A stretch of DNA of 64,000 bases from CAIUMH01 sp963758555 (GTDB taxonomy: Bacteria; Actinomycetota; Acidimicrobiia; Acidimicrobiales; RAAP-2). The DNA lies in contig CAVWVW010000005.1 in NCBI GenBank assembly GCA_963758555.1, positions 1-64,000 on the forward strand, given 5' to 3'. A program made the translations under genes and the position numbers. Below the pieces are notes generated by a model, which saw only the letters and a program-made list of their open reading frames with translations, ran no database searches and was not told the origin of the DNA. Below, one piece after another: positions 44,563-54,265 of the stretch (positions are counted from its first letter, which is position 1; every line of letters starts with the position of its first letter).

Positions 44563-45335
44563 CGACGAACGAATATGGCAGCGGCATCTTGGCGGGCAAG
44601 CGAGCGCTCATCACCGGCGCCGCACGGGGGCAGGGACGCGCCATCGTCGAGGCGTTCGTCGCCGCAGGGGCTCGAGTCCTCGCCACCGACGTCGACGTGG
44701 ACGAGCTCGAGCGCTGGACCCCTCCGCTTGGCCATCAGGTGATCACCACGCGCCTCGACGTGACGTCGGAGGAGGCCTGGAGCGCAGCCGTCTTGCGCGC
44801 TCACGCAGAGCTCGGCGGCCTGGAGGTGCTCGTGAACAACGCCGGTCTCCTTCGTCGACGATCGCTCCTCGAGGAGTCTCCCGACGACTTCGAGGCACTG
44901 TGGAGGGTGAACTGCCTCGGTGCCTTCCTCGGCATGAAGGCCTGTGCCGCGCTGTTGGCCGAAGGAGAGGGATCCTCCGTGATCAACACCGAGTCGGTGG
45001 CGGCTGCCTCCGCGTTCCCGAGTCACGTCGCCTACGGGTCGTCGAAGTGGGCGCTTCGAGGACTGACCCGCTTCGCCGCCCTCGATCTCTCCCCAGTAGG
45101 CATCAGAGTCAACGCCGTGCTGCCGGGGCCGATCGCCACGCCGATGATGCTGGCAGGCGACGACACCGATGACGACGTGCGAGCGAGGTTCACCTCCCTG
45201 CCGCTGGGCCGCATGGGAGAGGCTGCGGAGGTCGCCTCCGTGGTGACCTTCCTGGCCAGCGACCAGGCGAGCTACGTCACCGGCGCAGAGTTCGTCGTCG
45301 ACGGTGGCCAGCTCACGGGCCCCGCGCCGTCGTAG
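44559..45335 (+). CDS. short-chain dehydrogenase/reductase
   Basis: A 258-residue SDR with TGAARGQG, acidic ATDVDVDELE, NNAG, Ser in NTESVAAASA (catalytic Ser) and AYGSSK. The C-terminus reads YVTGAEFVVDGG. It is the third gene of the BVMO-esterase-SDR operon, with an ATGA overlap to the esterase. It most likely oxidises the alcohol that is either the BVMO precursor or the ester-cleavage product. Confidence 0.92.
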   Translation: MTTNEYGSGILAGKRALITGAARGQGRAIVEAFVAAGARVLATDVDVDELERWTPPLGHQVITTRLDVTSEEAWSAAVLRAHAELGGLEVLVNNAGLLRRRSLLEESPDDFEALWRVNCLGAFLGMKACAALLAEGEGSSVINTESVAAASAFPSHVAYGSSKWALRGLTRFAALDLSPVGIRVNAVLPGPIATPMMLAGDDTDDDVRARFTSLPLGRMGEAAEVASVVTFLASDQASYVTGAEFVVDGGQLTGPAPS

Positions 45336-45423
45336 CGGTCCCTCGCTCGCTCGAGGTCCCTGTCGTGTGGCTGGCCGGAGCCGCGGTGGTCACCTCCCGG
45401 CGTCGTCCCGGCCACGCGATCCG

Positions 45424-46896
45424 TCAGTGAGGAGCGACGCCCGCAGCGGTGACGTCGTCGTCACCCCAGAGCTGCTGGACCTCTTCGAGGGTCTTGCCCT
45501 TCGTCTCGGGGACGAAGCGGAGCACGAAGACGTAGGTGACCGCGCAGAACCCTGCGAAGAGCCAGAACGTGCCGGCCTCGGTGATGGCACCGACCAACGA
45601 GAGGAAGAACTGGCTGACCAACCAGGCTGAGAACCAGTTGACCGCGGTGGCCAGCGCCACGCCCTTGCCTCGGATGTGCGACGGATAGATCTCGTTGATG
45701 ATCGTCCACACCACGGGGCCGAGCGAGAAGGCGAACGAGGCGATGAACACGACGAGCGCCACCAAGGTGACGATGCCGTAGACCGAGGTGCCCGACGACG
45801 TGGTCGTCTGCGCATCGAGGAACTCGAACATGATCCCCACCACCACCAGGCTGACGCCCATGCCCACCGTGCCGATGAGCAGGAGCGGTCGGCGACCGAA
45901 GCGATCGACCCACGCCACCGCTCCGAAGGTGGCCACCACGTTGACCAGGCCGATGGCCAGCAAGGTGGCCAGGCTCTGGGAAGACGGTGAGTCGAACCCA
46001 GCCGCGGCGAAGATCTTGTCGGCGTAGTAGATGATGGCGTTGATCCCGGTGAACTGCTGGAGCGCAGCCAGGGCGACGCCGATGATCAAGGGTCGCCGCC
46101 AGCGTCGGGCGAACACCTCGAGCCAGGAGCCATCGGCCTCCTGGGCGTTGAGCTCCTCAATGGCCTGGAGGTCGGCATCGAAGTCCTCGTTGGGCTCAAC
46201 CCGCTTGAGCGCAGCGAGGGCGTCAGCGTGCCTCCCTCTCTTCACGTACCACCGTGGCGAGTCGGGCAGCGGGAGGATGGCCAGGGCCAAGAGCACGGCC
46301 GGGATGGCCGAGATGCCTAGCATCACGCGCCATTGGTTGCCGTTGATCAGGAGGTAGTCAGCGAAGTAGGCGACGAAGATGCCCATGGTGATGGCGAGCT
46401 GGTAGAGCGAGACCATCCGACCTCGAAGGTGTGCAGGGGCCAGCTCAGAGGCGTAGAGGGGGGCAGCCACCGAGGCAACACCCACCCCGAAGCCCACCAG
46501 GAGGCGACCTGCCACCAGCACGTAAGCCCCAGGGGCCAACGCCTCGATCATCGCTCCGGCGATGAACAGCAGCGCGGCGGCCACGATGGTGAGCCGTCGA
46601 CCGAACCGGTCGGCCAGCCACCCGGCCACGAGGGCCCCGGCCATCGCTCCCAAGGTGACCCAGCTGGTGATGACCTCGAGCAGGAAGGTGCTGACGTGGA
46701 AGTCCTTCTCGATGCCTGAGAGGGCACCAGAGATGACGCCCTGGTCGTAGCCGAACAGGAGGCCCGACAGCATGATCACCGCCGCGACGGCGACCAGGGT
46801 CGCTCCGATGCGGCGTGGAGGTGCCCCTTGAGAGAGGGGACCCGTCTCTGGGGTCACGGGGAGCTCGGAAGATGCGGCATCCGAGGTCTCCGTCAT
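45424..46896 (-). CDS. MFS sugar porter (sugar:H+ symporter family)
   Basis: A 490-residue inner-membrane transporter with 12 predicted helices. Sugar-porter signatures are FGYDQGVISGALSGIEKDF (TM1), DRFGRRLTI (loop 2-3), PDSPRWYVKRGR (loop 6-7), ALQQFTGINAIIYYA (TM7), DRFGRRPLLLIG (loop 8-9) and PETKGKTLEEV (C-terminus). ATG at 46896 follows AGGAAGGGAA. It stands alone on the minus strand, convergent with the SDR. A hexose, pentose or polyol is the likely substrate; the QQFTGIN motif fits xylose/galactose/glucose types. Confidence 0.93.
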   Translation of the reverse strand: MTETSDAASSELPVTPETGPLSQGAPPRRIGATLVAVAAVIMLSGLLFGYDQGVISGALSGIEKDFHVSTFLLEVITSWVTLGAMAGALVAGWLADRFGRRLTIVAAALLFIAGAMIEALAPGAYVLVAGRLLVGFGVGVASVAAPLYASELAPAHLRGRMVSLYQLAITMGIFVAYFADYLLINGNQWRVMLGISAIPAVLLALAILPLPDSPRWYVKRGRHADALAALKRVEPNEDFDADLQAIEELNAQEADGSWLEVFARRWRRPLIIGVALAALQQFTGINAIIYYADKIFAAAGFDSPSSQSLATLLAIGLVNVVATFGAVAWVDRFGRRPLLLIGTVGMGVSLVVVGIMFEFLDAQTTTSSGTSVYGIVTLVALVVFIASFAFSLGPVVWTIINEIYPSHIRGKGVALATAVNWFSAWLVSQFFLSLVGAITEAGTFWLFAGFCAVTYVFVLRFVPETKGKTLEEVQQLWGDDDVTAAGVAPH

Positions 46897-46942
46897 GGCG
46901 TTCCCTTCCTGGCTGTCGCCGAGCACTGGCCCTCGCCGCCGG

Positions 46943-46975
46943 CACCGTGACGCCAGCACCGTGACGCCAGCACCG
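46943..46975 (+). repeat. 14-bp tandem direct repeat
   Basis: CACCGTGACGCCAG is repeated perfectly at 46943-46956 and 46957-46970, followed by a partial third copy (CACCG, 46971-46975). It lies 47 nt upstream of the sugar-porter start and could hold a regulator or be a slippage product. Confidence 0.55.
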
Positions 46976-47133
46976 ATCGCCTCCACATATCAGCACGGAT
47001 GGCCCCTCAGAGGTGGTGATGAAGGTCACCCATCCCTTCGCCACTGTCCGTTCAGACCAGCACCCCCAGACCCTCACGCACGGGCTCGTCGAACACCGAG
47101 CACGTCGTCGCCGGTTGCCGTACGTTGATAGCC

Positions 47134-47916
47134 ATGTCGACATTGCAAGGAACGCCCTCGGATCAGCTGCCCGAGGTATTGAGCACTGGAAGGAGCGACG
47201 TCACGTTCGGCTTCGTCTCCCTGTCCAAGAGAGAGCCCGAGGGGCGCGACGCCGAGTACATCGAGTGGCACTCGCTCGACCATCGGCCCGAGCAGCACCG
47301 CCTGGCCGGTCTGCGCTCTGCGCTGCGCGTGGTCTCGACACCTGGATGTCGCGCTGTGCGAGCAGCGGAGATCGCTCCCTTTGACGAGGTCGACCACGTC
47401 ATGACGTACCTCTTCAGCGACCCGGGCTCCATCCCTGGCTTCGACAAGCTGGGGGGCGAGCTCCACGAAGCCGGACGAATGCCGCTTCGACTCCCGACGG
47501 TCGACTTCTACACCGCTGACCTGGTGGGCAAGCTCGCTGCACCCTCGGCGGTGGCGGGCGCTGACGTCATCCCCTCACGTCCCTCCCTCGGGATCTACCT
47601 CCTCATCGAGCGCGGGCACGCCGATCCTTCAAGCCTCCTCGACGTCGAGGGAGTCGCTGGGATCTGGTGGTACCACGGCGGCTCCTCTCCCTCGGCGTAC
47701 ATCTCTGACGCCCATGGTCTGCAGCTCACCTACCTGTACCTCGATGCCGATCCTCTCGACGTGGCCCGACGACTGAGGCCGCTCCTCGAGGATCGCTGGT
47801 CCTCCGAGGACGTGGAAGGGCTCCTCGCCGCTCCCTTCTATTCGATCGTTCCCTTTGAGTGGGATCGCTACCTCCCGACCCATCGCTCCGCCACCGAGGC
47901 CACGAGCCCGGCGTGA
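47134..47916 (+). CDS. uncharacterised protein, possible dimeric alpha/beta-barrel (EthD-like)
   Basis: A 260-residue soluble protein. I do not recognise it firmly. Two similar halves can be suspected: an N-terminal FGFVSLSKREPEGRDAEYI with EWHSLDHRPEQHRLAGLRSA and a C-terminal LGIYLLIERGHADPSSLL with WWYHGG. Strand-helix-strand-strand spacing with an H-x-x-x-H/EWH motif recalls ferredoxin-like EthD/DUF-type barrels. GTGA overlap with the following LLM oxidoreductase gene shows they are made together. ATG 47134 is used. A role in the same oxidation or in handling its product is inferred. Confidence 0.6.
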   Translation: MSTLQGTPSDQLPEVLSTGRSDVTFGFVSLSKREPEGRDAEYIEWHSLDHRPEQHRLAGLRSALRVVSTPGCRAVRAAEIAPFDEVDHVMTYLFSDPGSIPGFDKLGGELHEAGRMPLRLPTVDFYTADLVGKLAAPSAVAGADVIPSRPSLGIYLLIERGHADPSSLLDVEGVAGIWWYHGGSSPSAYISDAHGLQLTYLYLDADPLDVARRLRPLLEDRWSSEDVEGLLAAPFYSIVPFEWDRYLPTHRSATEATSPA

Positions 47917-48785
47917 GCTCGACGTTCAAGCTCTCGATCGGCACGCCGGTGGTGACCATGAACCCGGGCGCCTCGTCCGAGTGGGAGCGAGAGGCGTCCG
48001 TCGACGACGTGGGCCTCATCGCAGAGACAGCCGACCGGCTGGGCTTCCACCACCTCACCTGCAGCGAGCACATAGGGCTCCCGGCGACGGAGCTGGCCCG
48101 TCGCGGCGCTCGCTACTGGGACCCCTTGGCCACCTTCGGCTATCTGGCAGCTCGCACCTCCCAGATCCGCTTCACCACCTTGGTCCTCGTCCTCGGCTAT
48201 CACCATCCTCTCGAGATCGCCAAGCGCTATGGCACCTTGGATCTGATCAGCGGAGGCCGCCTGATCCTGGGAGTGGGGATTGGCACCTTGCAAGAGGAGT
48301 TCGATCTCCTGGGCGCTCCGTTCGACAAGCGCGGACCGCGGGCTGATGACTCCATGCGAGCGCTGCGCGCTGCGCTGTCGAAGCCCGAGCCCGCGTATCA
48401 CGGCGAGTTCCAGGACTTCGAGGGCTTCATCATCGATCCCTGCGCCGTCCAGGATCGAGTGCCGCTCTGGGTTGGTGGCCGAAGCCTCGCCTCGCTCAAG
48501 CGCGCGGCCTCGCTCGGTGAGGGCTGGAGCCCCTTTGCGGTCAGACCCTCAGAGGCAGCTGGCTGGATCAAGCAGGTCGAGCTCCCCTCAGGCTTCGAGG
48601 TCGTCCTTCCTCCCACCTCCATGCTCGACCCCATCGATGAACCCGAGCGGGCGCAGGAGATCCTGGCCGAGACCGCCGGCTTCGGAGCGACCATCATCAG
48701 CTGTGCCTTCCGCCACCACTCCCTCGCTCACTACCTCGAGAACCTCGAGGCCATCGCCGCAGTGAAGGACGCACTGGAGCAGTGA
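47913..48785 (+). CDS. LLM-class F420-dependent oxidoreductase
   Basis: A 290-residue luciferase-like TIM-barrel protein. Family segments are GFHHLTCSEHIGLP, RFTTLVLVLGYHHPLEIAK, SGGRLILGVGIGTLQEEFDLLG and VPLWVGGRSLASLKRAASLGEGW. GTG at 47913 overlaps the stop of the preceding unknown gene (GTGA). Actinobacterial members use F420 for hydride transfer to alcohols, ketones or enones. Substrate unknown. An esterase gene follows after 58 nt on the same strand. Confidence 0.88.
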   Translation: MSSTFKLSIGTPVVTMNPGASSEWEREASVDDVGLIAETADRLGFHHLTCSEHIGLPATELARRGARYWDPLATFGYLAARTSQIRFTTLVLVLGYHHPLEIAKRYGTLDLISGGRLILGVGIGTLQEEFDLLGAPFDKRGPRADDSMRALRAALSKPEPAYHGEFQDFEGFIIDPCAVQDRVPLWVGGRSLASLKRAASLGEGWSPFAVRPSEAAGWIKQVELPSGFEVVLPPTSMLDPIDEPERAQEILAETAGFGATIISCAFRHHSLAHYLENLEAIAAVKDALEQ

Positions 48786-48843
48786 GCACCGCCAAGAGAA
48801 TCCAGATGCTCAGATCGAGCGACGCAGAACAAAGGAGCCGACT

Positions 48844-49815
48844 GTGACCACCAGCGAAGGACTCCCGGGCCTCGAGGTGCCACCGAGGACGATTCCGGTG
48901 CCCTCCCATCTCAGCGAGACCGCGCAAGCTGTCCTCGCCATGGGACCTCTGGGCGACGGCTCGTTCCCCGCCCTCGACGATCACGAGGGCTGGCGAAGCA
49001 TGACCAAAGAGCGCGACGCCCTGGTCGGCTCGATGATGGAAGCACGCGTCGCTGCGTTCAAGGGCACCGTCGAGGCGATCGAGTCGAAGGGCACGACCAT
49101 CTTCGTGATCACCCCCGAGGACGCAGCGCCCGACGATCCGCGGGTCTATCTCGAGTTCCATGGCGGCGGCCTGACGATGGGAGGCGGGCAGCTCGCCCGC
49201 GCCATGGCCATGGGCTCGGCGAGCAACACCGGGCGAAAGACCTACTCGGTCGACTACCGGATGCCGCCGGACCACCCGTACCCCGCCGCCCTTGACGACG
49301 GCGTCGCCGCCTACGGGATGCTCCTCGAGGCACACGATCCCTCCGAGATCATCATCGGCGGCGGCTCGGCTGGAGCCAACATCGCCGCCGCCGTGATCCT
49401 GCGCGCTCGCGACGAGGGCCTGCCGCTTCCTGCGGCCGCCTACCTCGGCACGCCAGAGATCGACCTCACCGAGTCGGGTGACTCGTTCAAGACGAACCTC
49501 GGCATCGATACCGTCCTCACCGCCAGCCTCATGCCAGCCAACCTGCTCTACGCCGACGGGCACGATCTGGCTGATCCGTACCTCTCTCCCCTCTTCGCCG
49601 ACTTCACCAAGGGGTTCCCTCCCACCTTCTTCCAGACGGGCACGCGCGACATGTTCCTGTCGAACACGGTGCGCATGCACCGGGCTCTGCGCAACGCCGG
49701 GATCGAAGCCGAGCTGCACGTGATCGAGGCGGGACCTCACGGCGGCTTCTTTGGCAGCGCACCCGAAGATGCGGAGATCACAGCCGAGCTCAGGCGCTTC
49801 TTCGCTGCGCACTGA
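48844..49815 (+). CDS. HSL-like alpha/beta hydrolase (esterase)
   Basis: A 323-residue esterase. It shows oxyanion motif EFHGGGLTMGGG, nucleophile elbow GGGSAGANIAAAV (G-x-S-x-G), Asp in TGTRDMFLSNT and His in GPHGGFFG. GTG at 48844 follows AGGAG. It differs clearly from the esterase at 43576-44562. It probably acts with the LLM oxidoreductase on an ester intermediate. Confidence 0.92.
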   Translation: MTTSEGLPGLEVPPRTIPVPSHLSETAQAVLAMGPLGDGSFPALDDHEGWRSMTKERDALVGSMMEARVAAFKGTVEAIESKGTTIFVITPEDAAPDDPRVYLEFHGGGLTMGGGQLARAMAMGSASNTGRKTYSVDYRMPPDHPYPAALDDGVAAYGMLLEAHDPSEIIIGGGSAGANIAAAVILRARDEGLPLPAAAYLGTPEIDLTESGDSFKTNLGIDTVLTASLMPANLLYADGHDLADPYLSPLFADFTKGFPPTFFQTGTRDMFLSNTVRMHRALRNAGIEAELHVIEAGPHGGFFGSAPEDAEITAELRRFFAAH

Positions 49816-49871
49816 GCCCTCTCGACGCTTCGAGGTGGGTGGCCTGGTGATGAGGACCTACCACCTCCCTC

Positions 49872-52529
49872 CTACGACGAGGTGCTGAGCGGCTGGATCG
49901 TGTCGAGCAGATCCCAGATGGCGGTCCCTCGGACGTAGGCCGGATAGGTGTAGAGCGAGGTCGTCGACTGGTTCCATGCCTCAGGCGGGTCGAAGACGTA
50001 GCTGTTGTTGTCATCGAGCCAGATCTGCGAGGCGGTGGCCTCGGCCATCTGGAGCCCATCGTTCTTGAGCGTGGTGCTCCCGAACCGCTGCCCGGCGGCG
50101 ACGTAGGTCGCAGCCTCGAAGAAGTTGGTACCTGTCCAGACGTCCTCTTCTTGGTTCAGACCGAGCGGGCCCACCAGCGGATAGCTCGACTCGCCCGTCG
50201 GCAGCGCCATGTTGGCACCACCGAGGAGCTTGCCCTGCGCATCCTTCCTGAAGACGAACTTCGTGTAGTAGTCCGTCAGCTGGGCCTTGTAGTGGTTGAG
50301 GTTGACGAGGTCGGGCAGCCCCAGCCGCTCTGCGACGTGCTGGGCGAAGAAGGTGTCGAGCAGCACGCTGTCGTCGCTCGACGTCGGCCCCACGGTGTAG
50401 CGGTAGTAGCCATGCTGCTGATCCCAGAAGGTTGACTCGAACGAGGCTTTGGCCTTGGTGAGATCGCCCGCAAGGGTCGCTCGGTCTGATGAGGAGCCGC
50501 CGAGCGTCTCGTTGGCCTTGATCACCGCTTCGAGCGAGAGGAGGTAGAGCTCGCTGTCGTAGACGTCGACGACCATTGGTCGGGATGATGTCGTAGGTGT
50601 TGGCCTGCAGCGAGGGGGACGACGGCAACGACGCCCCTGGCTTGATCAGCCCTTGGAGATAGGTGAGCGACTTCCGCATGGCCGGATACGTCGCCTTCAA
50701 GAACGCCTTGTCGTGGTTGAGGGTGGCGTAGGCGTAGAGCCGGTAGATGACCTTGGAGGGGATGTCGATGAACGCGGAGCTCCCTGGATCGGGCGGCGTC
50801 CCCTCGGTCCACTTGACGAAGGGATCACCGGAGACCGAGAAGACGTCCTTGCCGGGGTTCCCGCTCGGATCGACCATCACCGCCTCGGCAACGGCACGGA
50901 GCCGATCGCGCTCCAAGCTCGGGAAGAGCAGGTTGTAGGCCAGATAGCCATAGGAGTCCACGTCGAGCTCGTTGGCGTTGTTGAGCCCCGAGGACGGATT
51001 CCCGGTGAGCCCAGCGTTGCTCGAGACGTTGTCGAACAGGTGCGTGCCAGGCACGAGGGCCCCGAGACGCACTCCTCCCGTGGGCGCCACGGCGTTCGAC
51101 ACGAGGCCCCCCTCCCAGAACGAGTCACTGAACACGAGCTGGGAGAGCTGGTTGAGCGCCGCTGTTCGAAGCACGCTCGGGTAGCTCGGGTTGGTGGCGA
51201 GAGGCGACCACCAGCGATCGACGGCGGAGAGCGAGCGCTGCTTGGCTCTCGAGCGCATCATCAGCGATGTTGAAGCTCTGGTGGCCAGGGTAGGACCCCG
51301 CTACGTAGCTGTTCTGAGCCGTCTCCTTGGCGCCGTAGAAGTCGGTGTAGCGACGCATCCAGATGGTCTGGTTGTTGCTGTAGCCCACCTGGGGGAAGTC
51401 CCACGAGAGGGCGAAGGACACGGTCGTGGTCTGGCCGGGCTTCAGGGTCGCCGACACGTCGATCGCACCTGCTGAGTTCGAGGCGTCGAGTGGCTTGTCG
51501 GGAAGGTTCCCTGTGCTCGTGAAGGGCGCATAGACGTCCGAGCCGTCGCCGTTGGCGTTCCACGACGTCGTGTACGTGACGTGCTGGCCGGACGTCGGCT
51601 TCGCCGCGATCGTCCATGACGAGTTCTGCGCGTCGGGCGTGTTCGACGGGCTGTCCGCACTCATGGTCACGGCGTTGACACCGGTGGCCTTGTTCTGCTC
51701 GTAGGTGTCAGCGAATCCGGTTCGAACCGATGCGGGCGTCGTGCCCACGTGATCGGGGGCGTTGGGCATCGTGAACATGGTCGAGACGGCATCGGTCGTG
51801 CTCGGTGGGGTTCGACAGCTGCAGATCGAAGTACACGACGGGCAGCGAGGTGGAGCGATCCTGTCGAGCCACGATCGGTGAGAAGAACTTCATCGCCACG
51901 TGGGTCTTGAACGGGGTGTAGTGCATGTAGCCGAACGGATAGAGGGCTGCGTAGCTGCCCTGTCCGGGCGAGAGCAGGTTCCACGACGAGAGCGGCGAGC
52001 CCCAGGAGCGCTGTGCGACCGTGCCCGCCGTGCCTACGTTGGTGGGTCCTTTGGTGGCGAGCGTCTTGACCGTGGCGGGCGACGAGCCCAGCTGCTCTCT
52101 GAAGTGGAACGCCGCTTGCGGGAGGATCCGCATCTCCCAGGTCGAATCTTGGGAGCCACCGAAGTCCCAGGGACCGAAGGTCCCTGCTTGGTTGACCATG
52201 AACGATCCCGCACCGACGCCACCCACCGGGACGCCCAATCCCGGAACGCTGATCGGATAGCCACCCTTCTGGATGTCGCCGCCACCTGGGGCTTCGCCGT
52301 TGCAGACCTGCGAGCCCTGCGGGTTGCAGGTTCCCTTCGGGATCTCTCCGAGGGGACGAACGACGGCTGCCGAGGGGAAGGCGAAGGAGTTTGCCGCGGG
52401 GCTCGCGGCGCTGGCGGTGGTCGAGGAGCTCGACGATCCTCCACTCGAGCAGCTCGCCAGCGTCAACGCCGCGCTGAGCAGCGCCGTCGTGACGAGCGCG
52501 AGACGTCGACCGGTAGCGATCTGTTGCAT
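49872..52529 (-). CDS. GH116-type (GBA2-like) glycoside hydrolase lipoprotein, three frameshifts
   Basis: Secreted lipoprotein of about 885 residues. The signal peptide with lipobox LTLASC places the lipid-modified Cys near residue 27. Block 1 has PGLGVPVGGVGAGSFMVN, the start of the GBA2 N-terminal beta domain. The frame changes near 51810, 51265 and 50575. Later blocks have AVDRWWSPLATNPSYPS, DSFWEGGLVSNAV, LQANTYDIIPTNG (Asp of the T-Y-D motif, probable acid/base) and VDVYDSELYLLSLEAV. NQEEDVWTGTNFFEAATYV matches the late E/D-V-W-T-G motif of the family. It would hydrolyse beta-glucosides or other glycosides outside the cell. No glycan cluster is nearby. Confidence 0.78.
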
Positions 52530-52575
52530 TGAGCCCCCCCAAGCAGCACATCATCAGCCGACGAGATGCACCAAG

Positions 52576-52589
52576 ATGCAGTGTTGCAT
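52576..52589. promoter_or_regulatory. small palindrome upstream of the GH116 gene
   Basis: ATGCA-GTGT-TGCAT, perfect arms, 47-60 nt upstream of the GH116 start; a further ATGCA occurs at 52566-52570. It is a candidate operator for the glycosidase gene. Confidence 0.3.
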
Positions 52590-52729
52590 ACAGCGAGTCC
52601 CACGAGTCTCGGCTGCTGAAGGTCTCAGCGACGTCGGCACACGCTCGTGATCGATCGGGCTCGTCAGCCACGTGATCTCGACGGCGTCGCCATGTGCGGC
52701 GCAGCCGAGGCCTCAGCGAAGGAGAACGG

Positions 52730-53431
52730 ATGTCGCCCTTTGTCCTCATCCACGGCGGCGGTCTCGACCGGCGGTGCTGGGATCTGCTGGTGCCGCACCT
52801 TGAGGGTCCCGTGCTGGCGGTCGACCTGCCTGGGCGAGGAGAGCATCCCGCGCTGCTCGAGACGGTCGGACTCGACGCCTGCGCCCGATCGGTCGTCTCG
52901 GACATCGACGCGGCTGGCTTCGACGACGTCGTCCTCGTCGGCCACTCGCTCGCGGGCTGCTCGATGCCATCCATGGTCGGCCTGCTCGGCGAACGAGTGC
53001 AGCGAGCGGTCTTCATCGCCTGCACGGTGCCCGAAGACGGAGCGAGCGCCTTCGACACCTTGGACCCCGAGATCCAGGGGATGATCCGCGACGCTCCTGC
53101 GATCGGGGAGCCTCGCCCGATGGATGCGGCGATGGCAAAGGTGGTGCTCGGCAACGACCTCGACGAGGAGGCCTTCGCGTGGTGCGTCGAGCGCTTGGTC
53201 CCCGAGGCGCCGCGCCTCACCGAGGAGCCCGTCGACCTCGCACCGCTGCGAGGTGGCGTGCCCTGCACGTGGATTCGGACCCTGCAGGACCTGATCGTCG
53301 CGCCAGCGAAGCAGCTGCGGTTCGCCGGCAACGTGGGCGACTGCCCGGTCATCGACCTCGACGCCGGCCACATGTGCATGGTCGGGAAGCCCACCGCGCT
53401 CGCGCTGCTCCTCAACGGCCTCCAGGGCTGA
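52730..53431 (+). CDS. alpha/beta hydrolase
   Basis: A 233-residue hydrolase with FVLIHGGGLDRRCW (oxyanion region), VVLVGHSLAGCSM (nucleophile Ser in G-H-S-L-A) and DAGHMCMVGKP (catalytic His). AAGGAG before ATG 52730 sets the start. It is similar in type to the hydrolase at 37738-38448 but not a close copy. It converges on the mycofactocin-type SDR with 18 nt between. Substrate unknown. Confidence 0.9.
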   Translation: MSPFVLIHGGGLDRRCWDLLVPHLEGPVLAVDLPGRGEHPALLETVGLDACARSVVSDIDAAGFDDVVLVGHSLAGCSMPSMVGLLGERVQRAVFIACTVPEDGASAFDTLDPEIQGMIRDAPAIGEPRPMDAAMAKVVLGNDLDEEAFAWCVERLVPEAPRLTEEPVDLAPLRGGVPCTWIRTLQDLIVAPAKQLRFAGNVGDCPVIDLDAGHMCMVGKPTALALLLNGLQG

Positions 53432-53449
53432 GCGACACCTTGGGATGCC

Positions 53450-54265
53450 TCAGCGTCGATTGACGTTGCCAGCGTCGACCGGGATGACGCTGCCGGTCAC
53501 GTAGCGAGCGTCATCGGACGCCAGCCAGAGGATCGCGTTGGAGATGTCGATGGGGTCGACGGCGTCGACCGGCATGGCGTTGAGCAGCGCTCCGGCCATC
53601 GCCGGCGAGTGCTCGATGATGCCCCTGATGTCACCGCCGCCGGCCATGGGCGTCTTGACCGTCGTGGGTGCCACCGAGTTGACGCGGATCATGTGGGGGG
53701 CGAGGAAGTTCGACCACGAGCGCATGAGACCCAGCACCCCATGCTTGGCGGCGATGTACGCGAGCGTGCCTGCGTAGTCGACCGCTGGGCCGATCAGGGC
53801 TCCCGTCGAGCTGGTCAGGATGATCGCTCCGCCGCTGTCCTGCTCGAGCATGGTCGGGATGGCGACGCGGCCGGTGTTCCACACGCCCTTCAGGTTGACG
53901 TCGACCACCTGGTCCCACTGCTCATCGTCCGAGACGTCACCGCCCGGGCCGATCCCTGCGTTGGCGACGACCACGTCGATCCGTCCAAGCTCGCGGACCC
54001 CCTCATCGAACGCATCCTGGAGTGCCGAGACGTCACGGACGTCTGCTTCGCGAGCGACGATCCGGCGTCCGAGCGACTCGACCTCTTTGACGGTCTGGTC
54101 GAGATCCTCTGTCGTGGGCATCTCGTAGCGCACCGCGCTCAGCTGCTTGCAGACGTCGACGGCGATGATGTCGGCGCCCTCTTGGGCCATGAGCACCGCA
54201 TGACTTCGACCTTGTCCTCGGGCTGCGCCCGTGATGAACGCGACCTTCCCCTCGAGCTTTCCCAT
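53450..54265 (-). CDS. mycofactocin-coupled SDR family oxidoreductase
   Basis: A 271-residue SDR. The long insertion after the acidic IIAVDVCK (SAVRYEMPTTEDLDQTV) and the spacing to ESLGRRIVAREADVRD are typical of the mycofactocin-dependent SDR group (TIGR03971). Standard motifs are TGAARGQG, VANAGIG, STSS-like active site TSSTGALIGP and AYIAAK. Such enzymes hold NAD tightly and pass hydride to mycofactocin, so their presence implies the cofactor in this organism. ATG 54265 (MGKLEGKVAF). It diverges from the aldehyde dehydrogenase gene, an alcohol-to-acid pair. Confidence 0.88.
   Translation of the reverse strand: MGKLEGKVAFITGAARGQGRSHAVLMAQEGADIIAVDVCKQLSAVRYEMPTTEDLDQTVKEVESLGRRIVAREADVRDVSALQDAFDEGVRELGRIDVVVANAGIGPGGDVSDDEQWDQVVDVNLKGVWNTGRVAIPTMLEQDSGGAIILTSSTGALIGPAVDYAGTLAYIAAKHGVLGLMRSWSNFLAPHMIRVNSVAPTTVKTPMAGGGDIRGIIEHSPAMAGALLNAMPVDAVDPIDISNAILWLASDDARYVTGSVIPVDAGNVNRR

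Noticed and set aside
46943..46975. Start of a CRISPR array
   Set aside because: Repeats are 14 bp, directly adjacent and without spacers; no cas genes are present.
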